Made by a program: the position numbers and the translations under genes
Notes under the pieces: model-generated
The model's database searches: none
What the model was told of the DNA's origin: nothing
What the model saw: only the letters and a program-made list of their open reading frames with translations
Assembly: GCA_947561585.1 (NCBI GenBank)
Contig: CANNZV010000424.1
Span: forward strand, 202,957-266,956
Origin: Caprella mutica
Lineage: Eukaryota > Arthropoda > Malacostraca > Amphipoda > Caprellidae
DNA: 64,000 nt
Reading direction: 5' to 3'
Part shown: in pieces, positions 23,474 to 34,233 of the stretch
How the letters are laid out: every line of letters begins with the position of its first letter
Numbering within the stretch: the stretch's first letter is position 1

Positions 23474-24892
23474 GGTAAATTCCACCACGAAAAGTTCCCC
23501 CAAGAAAGTTCCACCGGTGGTAAGTTCCACCACGGAATGTTCCACCGTCGGAAAATTCCACCGTGAAAGATTCCACCGCATAATACTGGATTTCATTTAC
23601 AAAAGGTGTAAAATTTTATTAAAACTGATTCAAAGAAAATGTGTTTTTGGTTGTAACCAAACAACATTTTATTAGTTAAAAAGGGAAGAAATTATAAGAA
23701 TATGTTATGTTATGTGAAGGCCTAAAAGATAAGCCAAGATGAACATACGAAATAATAGACAGATCAATCTATCTTTAAGATACAAATTAATTCAAATTAT
23801 GAAAATATTTAAATAGTGTAAATTCAACAATAAAGTTCCAATGCGCCAGTGACCAACCATTAAGATTCCGTTTGATTCTCCTTTAAACATATATATGATG
23901 AAACTGAAATTAAGGATAATATTTTGCTTGTAATTTAAATTTTATTTTATATATATTATCTATCAAACTAGTTTTTAAATGTACTAATAAATATTTCAAT
24001 TTAAATAAGCGATGATAAAAGGTGGAATTAAAAGATAAATTTAAATAATTAAAAAATAAATTTAAATAAATAAAAGATAAATAAAAAATAAAACATACCG
24101 AAATAAAATGATTAAGTAGCATCGATCGATATATTTTAATACATATAAAAAAAATTGACAAGATGGAACTTTCTGAAACTGTATAATTATCTCTATTGAA
24201 ACTATATTACAAAATAAAGTTTAAATAAAATGCGTTTCAATAAAATTTTGAACATAGTGTTAGGCAGGAAAATTGCGTTACATTAACTAGCTTCGATCTG
24301 AAACCACAGACCATTAAAAATCATAATTTAAATACTCACATAAGATATATAAATCATAACACGTAAAGAGTTTCTTTTAATATGCAACATCTTAATATAA
24401 ATTTGGTTCAGCAGGTCTCTGATTTAAATTGACTCTGAAGAAATATGCACTAAAAACATACTTGTCATATTGCTGCTTAATATTAACCTTTTCAATAATG
24501 AAACCTAAAAAAAAAAATTTGTATCGAACATCAAAATCTGAATTTAGTGTTTCTGTTGATATATTCAAAAAGCTAAATTTATCAGTGTTGCCACAGGTTG
24601 GTGTTCCAATACCAGCGTCATATTCTGTCACGATTAACCAGTTAAAATTTATTTTGTTTTATATTTATATTTAGAAGGAATATTTGTCCATTTATAATTT
24701 TATAATTATCAATTACCTAGACTTTGAAATACATTTTAAAATAAAGTGTCTTTTCTTTTATTGTTCATTCGTATATTTTTTTCAAAATGGTGGAATCTTC
24801 CATGGTGAAATTTTCCATATCTGGCATTTAACGCCGCTGGAATCTTACTGATGTAATTTTCCTCGAGGGAACTTTCTAAGGTGGAATTTACC
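23474..24892. mobile_element. DNA element D, copy 1
   Basis: The inverted ends read GGTAAATTCCACC on the left and GGTGGAATTTACC on the right. Each end consists of several TTCCACC-GCGGAA-type motifs over 100 bp or more. The interior matches copy 2 (25274-28068, opposite orientation) and copy 3 (55425-61432). No clear target duplication is seen because the element sits in the 40-bp array. An internal minus-strand frame at 24392-24631 is partly shared with copy 2. Confidence 0.8.
24392..24631 (-). pseudogene. Open frame inside element D, unknown
   Basis: The 79-codon frame includes DAGIGTPTC, NISTETLNSDFDV and FFLGFIIEKVNIKQQYDKYV. The matching region of copy 2 (about 25575-25790, plus strand) reads DAGIGTATC, NISTETLNSAFDV and FLGFIFEKVYIMQQYDKHV with stops. 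I recognise no family. It may be the last piece of a protein once carried by element D, or just conserved transposon DNA. Confidence 0.3.
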
Positions 24893-24989
24893 AGCCACGA
24901 GTCTAATCGTATGTAGGATACTATAGTTCTTCCAGTTATAGTCTGATTGTATATAGGATACTGTAGCGCTTCCATTTATTGCTCGTACA

Positions 24990-25148
24990 TCTAAAATTTG
25001 TACTTCGGCAAATTTGTATTTCGGCAAATCAGTTTTCGGCCAATTTGGGATTCGGCAAAAACGTATTCGGAGAATCCATTCAGGTTCAATTTGTTTTCAG
25101 CCAATTAGGTTTCACCCAATTCGTTTACGGAAAATCAGCTTTGACCCT
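24990..25148. mobile_element. Solo end of the Mutator-like family
   Basis: The sequence runs through TTCGGCAAATTTG, TTTTCGGCCAATTTGG and ends GGAAAATCAGCTTTGACCC, closely matching the terminus of copies A and B. Only one end is present, between two blocks of the 40-bp array. It is a truncated relic. Confidence 0.75.
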
Positions 25149-26464
25149 AATAGCTCATTCATTTATATAAGTGTGATTATAACTAGGATACTATAGCTCT
25201 TACATTCATAGTCTCATAGTCTGGTCGTATTTAGGATACTATAGCTCTTCCATTCATAGTCCGATCCATGGCCGGTAAATTCCACCGCGGAAAGTTCCCC
25301 CACGGAAAGTTCCACCAGGAAGATTCCACCGCAGAAGATTCCACTGGCGTTAAATGACAGATGTGGAAAATTCCACCGTGGAAGATTCCACCATTTTGAA
25401 AAATAATATAAAAATGAACAGTGTAAATAAACACTTTCATTTAAATTGTATTCCTAAGTCTAGGTAACTGATAATTATAAAATTATAATTGAACAAATTT
25501 TTCTTTTAAAGATAAAACGATTAATGATCCCCCAATCATATAGGCATTAAATATTTAACTGGTAAATCGGGAAAGAATAATGACGCTGGTATTGGAACTG
25601 CAACATGTAGCATCACTGATAAATTTTGCTTCTCGAACATATCAACAGAAACACTAAATTCAGCTTTTGATGTTTGATACAAAATATATTTTTTAGGTTT
25701 CATTTTTGAAAAGGTTTATATTATGCAGCAATATGACAAGCATGTTTTAGTGTCTATTTCTTTATAGAGTCAATTTAAATCAGAGACCCGCTGAGTGCTG
25801 AACCGAATTTATATTAAGATGTTGCATATCAAAAGAAACTATTTACTTTTTATGATTTATATATCCTATGTGAGTTTTGATGTTATGATTTTTTTTTTCG
25901 CATGTCTGTGGTTTCAGATCGAAGCTAGTTAATGTACCGCAATTTTCCTGCCTAACCCTATTTCCAAAATTTTGTTGAAACGCATTATATTTAAACTTTA
26001 TTTTATAATAGTTTTAATAGAGATTATTATACAGTTCCAGAAAGTTTCAACTTGGTAATTTTCTATTAGAATATATCGATACTAATTAAACATTTTATTT
26101 CAGAAAGTGTCAAATTTATTTTTTAATTCCACCTTTTACCGTCGCTGATTTAAATTGAAATATATATTGGTATATTAAAAAACTGGGGTGATAGATAATA
26201 TATATGAAATAAAATTTATATTACAAACAAAGTATAATCCTCAATTTCAGTTTCATCATATTATAATCATATATGTTTAAAGGAGAATCAAACGGAATCT
26301 TAATTGTTGGTTACTGTGGCAGTGGAACTTTATTGTTGAATTTACACTATTTAAATGTTTTCATACATAGAATTGATTTAGATTTGAAAGATATGTTGAT
26401 TTGTTTATTATTTCGTATGTTTTCCTTAACTTATCTTTTAGGCCTTCACTCAACATAACATATA

Positions 26465-27830
26465 TCAAATATTATTATGTTTACATAATGAAATTAAAAT
26501 GAATCTGTAAATTTGCTGGCAGGTCAATGATTTGCAGTATATGGTGTGATTTAATCTGGACCAATATTTTGAGGTATTGTTCTATAGCCGGTAAATTATC
26601 AATAATTTTCCCTTTGAGAGTTTTTGCAGCTAGTAGCAGCTAATGTCAGCAGGTGATGCATGATAAATCAGCGGTCCTATAGCATGAGAATTCTGATAGC
26701 AATGTTTGGATCTGTTAGTATGGAGTCAGAAGAACTATGGCAGAAGGCGTACGTGAACGCACACTGTAATCCGTAACGCTCCTACAACAAAACTGCTAAA
26801 TAAGATTTTAAACACCTTCGTGCCAGTAAAGTGAAAAGGTTCATCTTTCTCTATGAACCAGTAGTATTATTCTAGAAGTACTAGTTACTAAAATTCTTCA
26901 AGATTCATTTGAACCATCAATGCATACAGTTACAAATGACCTTTATAGCTGCGGTGAAGACCGAGCTATGATGGACTGCTAAGCCCTCCTTACCTGTGAG
27001 ACGACTGGCAACTTCTGGAGAGATCCCTATCCATACAGGCCCAAATCCACTGTACACGGTATGTAGAATGATGCTTCCAATCTATTGGTCTAGTATAGTG
27101 TAGTTATACAATTTATATTGTATAAGTAACTAATCACTCCTTTCTCTGCAGTCCTTAACTTAAATTACCTGCCAGTATTCACTAATTACTTATTCACTAA
27201 TTACTTATTCCCTAATTACTTATTCCCTAATTACTTATTCCCTAATTACTTATTCCCTAATTACTTATTCCCTAATTACTTATTCCCTAATTACTTATTC
27301 CCTAATTACTTATTCCCTAATTACTTATTCCCTAATTACTTATTCCCTAATTACTTATTCCCTAATTACTTATTCCCTAATTACTTATTCCCTAATTACT
27401 TATTCCCTAATTACTTATTCCCTAATTACTTATTCCCTATTACAGTTGGATTCCATAATGTCTATTTCTATATAAATTTTATAGGTTTAATTTCTGATTT
27501 AATTTCCGTTCATATTTAAAATAGTTGCATTGCCTTCCAGTTACTATTTATCTGTATTATCAATAAAATCTTACCATTTCTGTATTTATTTCAGGCGATG
27601 GTCAGAGGGACGGCAGTTCAGGCTTTCGTCGCTGACCCCCGTACTGCTCCATTACAATTCTTTCCAAAATAGTCTATTTTATAGCAATATAAAACTCACT
27701 CAGTTCATTGTAAATGTGGATCAAATCAATATATAATATAGCTAAATGCGTATCACTTCCTTTCTTGTTTAAGAATGATTATTTATCATAATATTAAATT
27801 ACCAAATTAAAAGTTTTGGAAAACGTATGC
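26465..27830. mobile_element. Insertion within D copy 2, unclassified
   Basis: This part is absent from D copies 1 and 3. It includes a non-coding part (26500-27180), a 15-bp tandem array (27182-27440) and, at about 27595, a pyrimidine-rich stretch and TTTCAG followed by a short open frame MVRGTAVQAFVADPRTAPLQ. The last looks like the start of an exon but has no recognised family. Ends and target duplication are not clear. Confidence 0.45.
27182..27440. repeat. 15-bp minisatellite, about 17 near-identical units
   Basis: The unit is TTATTCCCTAATTAC. All but the first units are identical, so the array is young or recently homogenised. It has no spacers and is not a CRISPR-like structure. Confidence 0.96.
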
Positions 27831-28494
27831 ATATAATTTCTTCCCTTTTTAACTAATAAAATGTTGTTCGGTTACAACCAAAACACATTTCTCTTTGAAT
27901 TAGTTTTATTAAATTTTATACTTTTTGTAAATGAAATCCAGTATCTTGCTGTGGAATCTTCCGCGGTGGAATTTTCCAGCGATCGAATATTTTGTGGTAG
28001 AACTTACAAGCGGTGGAACTTTCCTGGTGGAACTTTCCGTGGTGGAATTTTCCTCGGGGGAATTTACCTAGAACTGTCTGATCATATCTAAGATACTTTA
28101 GCTCTTCCATTTATAGTCTGATCGTATCTAGGATATTCTAGCTCTTTCATTTATAGTCTGATCGTATTTATAAGATACTATAGCTCTTCCATTTATACAC
28201 ACAGAGAAAGGATTAGTTGAATCAAATCATATTTGATTTGTTTTGACTAAATTTTATGGTTTATCTGTGCGCCTACCTACGTGGTGAGTTGCAGGTACTA
28301 TTTAATATGAGTTAAATTGATGTTGGTTAAAACAACACATATGTGAGTTGATTATTTTTAATTCCCGATGGTCACAACAACTACCTGTGATAGTCAAAAC
28401 TGCTCGTGATGGTTGAACCAATTATCTGTAATGGTTAAAACAACTACAGAACAAGGTTACATCAACTACTTGTGTATGTTTCTCCAATCACTCC

Positions 28495-28740
28495 TATGTG
28501 TTATACCAACTACTCTTGTAGGTTATACCAACTACTCGTGTAGGTTATACCAACTGCTTGTGTAGGTTATACCAACTGCTTGTGTAGGTTATACCAACTA
28601 CTCGTGTAGGTTATACCAACTACTCGTGTAACATTAACTACTCGTATAGGTGATATCAACTACACGTGTAGGTTATATCAACTACTCGTGTAGGTTATAT
28701 CATCTTCTCGTGTTGGTTATATCAACTACTTGTAAACTAA
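28495..28740. repeat. 22-bp minisatellite of E copy 1, ~11 units
   Basis: The unit TAGGTTATACCAACTACTCG plus TG repeats about 11 times. In E copy 2 the same array (32030-32425) has about 18 units, so array length has changed since the two copies separated. Confidence 0.9.
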
Positions 28741-29350
28741 GTAAATATATATCAACTATTATAGTGTAGGTTGAAATATCGGTCTGGTTAGCAGTAGCCA
28801 GAATTTTTACAAGACTTTTTCAGTCACTATATTTACTCTATTAAATTATAATCTCGAGTTAGGTCCCGGTATCAATTAGATTAGACTATTTATTTTCTAG
28901 GACCAAATCTAACATGTTCATTTATTTTCTACTTTTGCTTCTGTGATATGCATACTATTTTAATTTTAAAAAATAATTGATCACCTAGACCTATCCTTGC
29001 TTTTTGAAATGCTTTCGATCCGATGAATTGATATATGGTTATCAGTTGTAAATTAATAGATTAGATTGAATAAGTAATCTCATCAGGTCAGTTTATAAAT
29101 AAGTAGTTAGATGACATAAATAACTTTACGTAATTAATTAACCAGGCTAGATTACAAAAGTTGATAAATCTTTGATATGCTGCAATTGTACTATAACTTA
29201 ATGAATAATAAATTAATGATAAAGCCTTTATCTTCTAAACCATATTTTAGTGCAATTCATCTTACTCATAGGCACTGATATTGAAATATGCTAATAGAAT
29301 TACCAAGGTCAAATTGAAAACGAAATATAAACATTTAAGTTTTAGATTTA

Positions 29351-30085
29351 TTATTTAGAAGTACAATTTGAATTCTCGTCACTTTCTTCCACGACTGTAG
29401 CTTGCCAATTCCTGAAATAAGGGATTTGTATATTAATATATAATGAATAGAAATTCACAGTATCGTTCATATACATTATCAATAACATCACCTACTCTTT
29501 TTCCTTTTGTGATGAGATAGCGACAGCTTCGATATTCTTTTCATGTCTGGAATCCCTAAAAACATATGAAAAAGTAAGAGCTAATCATATTGCAAATACA
29601 TATTTAAAAATCATCTAATATTTTCAAATACTTACTTTGACCTAGCATAATTGTTCCTGAACCATTCAAAGGAATTGAAGAGGACTCCGATAGTTGATGA
29701 CGTTGATCTACTTCATCAATTCTTCATCAAGATCTGAAAGTAGATTCATAAAATATAGAAAACCATATATTAATAAAGAAATGAAAAGAATTATTAACTG
29801 AGAATTCTTTCATATAGGTAAATTATTCATATAAAATGTTAAACTAATTATAAATCTTCAGATGCAGTATAAATTTAGCTCTAATAAATGCAATGGATTT
29901 TTCTAGCTAATCCTCATAATTTTGTTCATTATACACTCATAATGTAGACTTTAATTAAATACCAAGAAAGTATAATATATCAAAAGGCTCACCTCTGGTT
30001 GGAGTGTTCTCACCCTGCTAAATCCCTGGACGGTGTTCTTCTCCGACTATCTCCCTGGATGGAGTTCTCCCAGTCATAGAAAACT
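29351..30085 (-). pseudogene. Exon-like islands with splice signals, E copy 1
   Basis: Four islands read on the minus strand. One ends near 29996 with the donor AG|GTGAGC. The next, 29636-29733, lies between TTTCAG and GTAAGT. The next, 29492-29555, lies between TTTTTAG and GTGATG. The last starts at 29411 after TTATTTCAG. One frame passes through the last three islands without a stop (ending IPDMKRISKLSLSHHKRKK, then NWQATVVEESDENSN, stop at 29351). A second frame of the 98-bp island reads GVLFNSFEWFRNNYARSK. The first island has a frameshift here. I recognise no protein family. Either a captured host gene fragment or a decayed element gene. Confidence 0.4.
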
Positions 30086-30388
30086 AGGGTCAAGTAGGTA
30101 AATTGCGGCACTTTAACTAACTGCGGTCTCTTATCTCAGAAACATTAATAACCATCATGACTTCAAGGCACTCGTGAAATGAAAAGAACCTATCATAAAT
30201 TGAGCTTAAATTATGATGTTCAACAATTCAGTATATAGCTAAACTAATTTCAGAATGATTTTGAGACTCTCTTAATAGGGTCACAATTAGAAATTTAAGA
30301 ACCAAATTTGGCTGTGTAACCCTACCTATAGGTACACTAACTAGTTTTAAAATATATAGATTATCAGACCACTTTACTCAAGATACCA

Positions 30389-30544
30389 GGATAAGTTCCG
30401 AAATATCGGACGGCTCCACATTTTCGGTCGCGTAAGAAAAACTATATTAAATTAACTTTTATTTTAATTAGCTATTAGGTAGCTATATACTACATTTCAT
30501 ACGTGACCGAAAATTTGAAATCGCCTGATAATTTGGAACTTACC
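30389..30544. mobile_element. Palindromic MITE, family M, inside E1
   Basis: The ends GATAAGTTCCGAAATATCGG and (reversed) GGTAAGTTCCAAATTATC are followed inward by CCACATTTTCGGTCGCG and its inverted partner. A matching copy is in E2 (34077-34233) and diverged relatives lie at 39099, 40244 and 54895. Confidence 0.7.
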
Positions 30545-30979
30545 CTATTCTGAGGACAGCGCAGTAACTGCCTATAATAACATATAATAATAATATAGGA
30601 AAATTAGTTTGGATATCAGTTTACAAACTGGAAGGCAGTAATCAAAATTTATTATTATAAAAGTTATTTACTGATAATCAGCTCTTCAAATAACTACCTA
30701 TATAAAGCCACCAAACTATCACTCACCAATATTTTAGAATATTTAGGCAGACATTTATCAATTTATTAATGGAATTAATTAATAATCGATCGGCAGCGAT
30801 AATACTATTTAATGCATATAACGCTATTGTTTGCACTTGAACTAAAATGGTATTGAGGAGCGTTCACATTCAACACGTAACACACTTGAAACAAGATTTA
30901 AACTGAAAAGTGTTATGCGAATAAATTAGCTTTGAGGAAAGCATAAGTTGCCACTTACTCATTTGATTGAACTCACATC

Positions 30980-31500
30980 TAAACTTAAAAAAAAAGTAGC
31001 ACTAACTCTCATAGTTAGTTAATTTATACACCAGATAAATAAGATTAACAGTCTTTGTGGGTTACATTATCACACTATGTCATAGTTGTTTTAACTCTTA
31101 CCTAAACTTACAAAAAGGTAGCGCCAACTCTCATAGTAAGTTAATTCATACACTGCAGAATACATTGGATCAACAGTCTTTGTGGGTTACTATAACACAC
31201 TATGTCATAGTTGATTTAACTCGCACCTAAACTTAAAAAAGTAGCGTCAACTCTCATAGTAAGTTAATTCATACACCAGATACATTGAATTGACAATCTT
31301 TGTGAGTTACTTCAACACACTATGTCATAGTTGTTTTAACATATGTTCAAACTCCCAAAATGTAACTCCAACTCTCATAGTAAGTTCATTCAATCCATAA
31401 AATGATTTGAATTAACTATGTTTGGTGACACACACATCATAGTTGTTTTGACACACGTGAAAACATGAATGTAGTCAAACCAACTCACGTAATAAATTGA
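30980..31500. repeat. ~120-bp tandem block at the right side of E1
   Basis: Four to five diverged units of about 110-124 bp, each with AACTCTCATAGTAAGTTAAT and CACTATGTCATAGTTG. The same block is in E2 at 34810-35340. Its repetition next to the terminus could provide transposase binding sites, as an inference. Confidence 0.8.
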
Positions 31501-32029
31501 TTCAAAGCATAAATTGTTGACCCATTAAATATGAGTAAACTTTTTTCTCTGTGTATCTTATTAATTATTCGAACTATTTACTAAAGGTTCGTTTTGTATG
31601 CAGCGATCAATGCGATCATTGCTCAGTAATCATCACCCAGCGATTATAGTTGAACTTCCGTTCAATGAAATTCCTATGGAGCTGTTTGCAAAGAGCGATT
31701 ATCGCTGAACACTATTTCAATGTATTCCTACACACAGAGAAAGGATTAGTTGAATCAAATCATATTTGATTTGTTTTGACTAAATTTTATGGTTTATCTG
31801 TGCGCCTACCTACGTGGTAAGTTGCAGGTACTATTTAAAATGAGTTAAATTGACGTTGGTTGAAACAACACATATGTGAGTTGATAATTTGTAATTCCCG
31901 ATGGTCACAACAACTACCTGTGATAGTCAAAACTTCTCGTGATAGTTGAACCAATTATATGTAATGGTTAAAACAACTACAGAACAAGGTTACATCAACT
32001 ACTTGTGTATGTTTCTCCAATCACTCCTA

Positions 32030-32425
32030 TGTGTTATACCAACTACTCGTGTAGGTTATACCAACTACTCGTGTAGGTTATACCAACTACTCGTGTAGGT
32101 TATACCAACTGCTTGTGTAGGTTATACCAACTACTCGTGTAAGTTATACCAACTACTCGTGTAGGTTATAACAACTACTCGTGTAGGTTACATTAACTAC
32201 TCGTATAGGTGATATCAACTACTCATGTAGGTTATATCAACTACTCGGTTAGGTTATATCAACTACTCGTGTTGGTTATATCAACTACTCGTGTAGGTTA
32301 TACCCACTGCTTGTGTAGGTTATACCAACTACTCGTGTAGGTTATACTAACTACTCGTGTAGGTTATACCAACTACTCGTGTAGGTTATACCAACTACTC
32401 GTGTAGGTTACATTAACTATTATAG
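32030..32425. repeat. 22-bp minisatellite of E copy 2, ~18 units
   Basis: Same unit as in E copy 1, with more copies and a few variants (CTCGGTTAGG, CTCGTGTTGG). Confidence 0.9.
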
Positions 32426-33014
32426 TGTAGGTTGAAATATCGGTCTGGTTAGCAGTAGCCAGACTTTTTACAAGACTTTTTCAGTCACTATATTTACTCT
32501 ATTAAATTATAATCTTGAGTTAGGTCCCGGTATCAATTAGATTAGACTATTTATTTTCTAGGACCAAATCTAACATGTTCACATTTATTTTCTACTTTTG
32601 CTTCTGTGATATGCATACTATTTTAATTTAAAAAAATAATTGATCACCTAGATCTATCCTTGCTTCTTGAAATGTTTTCGATCCTATGAATTGATATATG
32701 GTTATCAGTTGTAAATTAATAGATTAGATTGAATAAGTAATCTCATCAGGTCTGTTTATAAATAAGTAGTTAGATGACATAAATAACTTTACGTAGTGAT
32801 AAATAGGTAGGCTAAATGAATTAATTAACCAGGCTAGATTACAAAAGTTGATAAATCTTTGATATGCTGCAATTGTACTATAACTTAATGAATAATAAAT
32901 TAATGATAAAGCCTTTATCTTCTAAACCATATTTTAGTGCTATTCATCTTACTCATAGGCACTGATATTGAAATATGCTAATAGAATTACCAAGGTCAAA
33001 TTGAAAACGAAATA

Positions 33015-33775
33015 TAAACATTTAAGTTTTAGATTTATTATTTAAAAGTTTAATTTGAATTCTCGTCGCTTTCTTTCACGACTGTAGGTTGCCAATTCCT
33101 GAAGTAAGAGATTCGTATATTAATATATATTGAATAGAAATTCACAGTATCGTTCATATACATACATTATCAATAACATCATCTTCTCTTTTTCCTTTTG
33201 TGATGAGATAGCGACAGCTTCGATATTCTTTTCATGTCTGGAATCCCTAAAAGCATATGAAAAAGTAAGAGCTAATCATATTGCAAATACATATTTAGAA
33301 ATCATCTAATATTTTCAAATACTTACTTTGACCTAGCATAATTGTTCCTGAACCATTCAAAGGAATTGAAGAGGACTCCGATAGTTGATGACGTTGATCT
33401 ACTTCATCAATTCTTCATCAAGATCTGAAAGTAGATTCAGAAAATATAGAAAACCATATATTAATAAAGAAATGAAAAGAATTATTAACTGAGAATTCTT
33501 TCATATAGGTAAATTATTTATATAAAATGTTAAACTAATTATAAATCTTCAGATGCAGTATAAATTTAGCTCTAATAAATGCAATGGATTTTTCTAGCTA
33601 ATCCTCATAATTTTGTTCATTATACACTCATAATGTAGACTTTAATTAAATACCAAGAAAGTATAATATATCAAAAGGCTCACCTCTGGTTGGAGTTCTC
33701 CCTGCTAAATCCCTGGACGGTGTTCTCCTCCGACTACCTCCCTGGATGGATTTCTCCCAGTCATAGAAAACTAGG
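33015..33775 (-). pseudogene. Exon-like islands, E copy 2
   Basis: The islands match those of E copy 1. The first (33688-33775) is open here and reads DWEKSIQGGSRRRTPSRDL, then AGRTPTR up to the donor AG|GTGAGC. Joined to the TTTCAG acceptor of the next island the frame continues DLDEELMK and stops. The 98-bp island is identical to copy 1. The donor of the third island is lost (ATGATG instead of GTGATG). So each copy has lesions the other lacks. Confidence 0.4.
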
Positions 33776-34076
33776 GTCAAGTAGGTAAATTGCGGCACTT
33801 TAACTAACTGCGGTCTCTTATCTCAGAAACATTAATAACCATCATGACTTCAAGGCACTCGTGAAATGAATAGAACCTATCATAAATTGAGCTTAAATTA
33901 TGATGTTCAACAATTCAGTATATAGCTAAACTAATTTCAGAATGATTTTGAGACTCTCTTAATAGGGTCACAATTAGAAATTAAAGAACCGAATTTGGCT
34001 GTGTAACCCTACCTATAGGTACACCAACTAGTTTTAAAATATATAGATTATCAGACCACTTTACTCAAGATACTAG

Positions 34077-34233
34077 GATAAGTTCCGAAATATCGGACGG
34101 CTCCACATTTTCGGTCGCGTAAGAAAAACTATATTAAATTAACTTTTATTTTAATTAGCTATTAGGTAGCTATATACTATATTTCATACGTGACCGAAAA
34201 TTTGAAATCGCCTGATAATTTGGAACTTACCCT
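34077..34233. mobile_element. Palindromic MITE, family M, inside E2
   Basis: Same as the copy at 30389-30544, at the same place within element E. It therefore inserted in E before the two E copies separated. Confidence 0.7.

Larger units (their letters stand above)
25274..28068. mobile_element. DNA element D, copy 2 (inverted, with insertion)
   Basis: It starts GGTAAATTCCACCGCGG and ends GGGGGAATTTACC, in the opposite orientation to copy 1. Its length exceeds copy 1 by about 1.4 kb because of extra sequence at 26465-27830. The two outer parts align to copy 1 over most of their length. A short TTCCACC-type motif series is present at both ends. Confidence 0.8.
23376..28195. repeat. 40-bp repeat array, broken into four blocks
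   Basis: The unit combines TAGTCTGATCGTATCTAGGA with TACTATAGCTCTTCCATTTA. Blocks of two to three units lie at about 23376-23473, 24898-24985, 25165-25273 and 28070-28195. Elements D1 and D2 and a piece of Mutator-like element separate them. Element E1 begins exactly where the last block ends. The D copies join the array at the same place within the unit. Confidence 0.8.
28197..31554. mobile_element. Element E, copy 1
   Basis: Termini are ACACACAGAGAAAGG and (reversed) ACACAGAGAAAAAAG, an inverted repeat of about 11 bp. The order inside is: 22-bp minisatellite, unique sequence with exon-like islands on the minus strand, a small palindromic MITE (30389-30544), and a block of four to five ~120-bp repeats containing CACTATGTCATAGTTG. 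Copy 2 at 31731-35391 is nearly identical along its length. A target duplication is not clear. Family unknown. Confidence 0.75.

Noticed and set aside
27182..27440. Regular array considered as CRISPR-like
   Set aside because: Units of 15 bp are directly adjacent with no spacers, and the DNA is eukaryotic. It is a minisatellite. The same applies to the arrays at 17935, 19670 and 28495.
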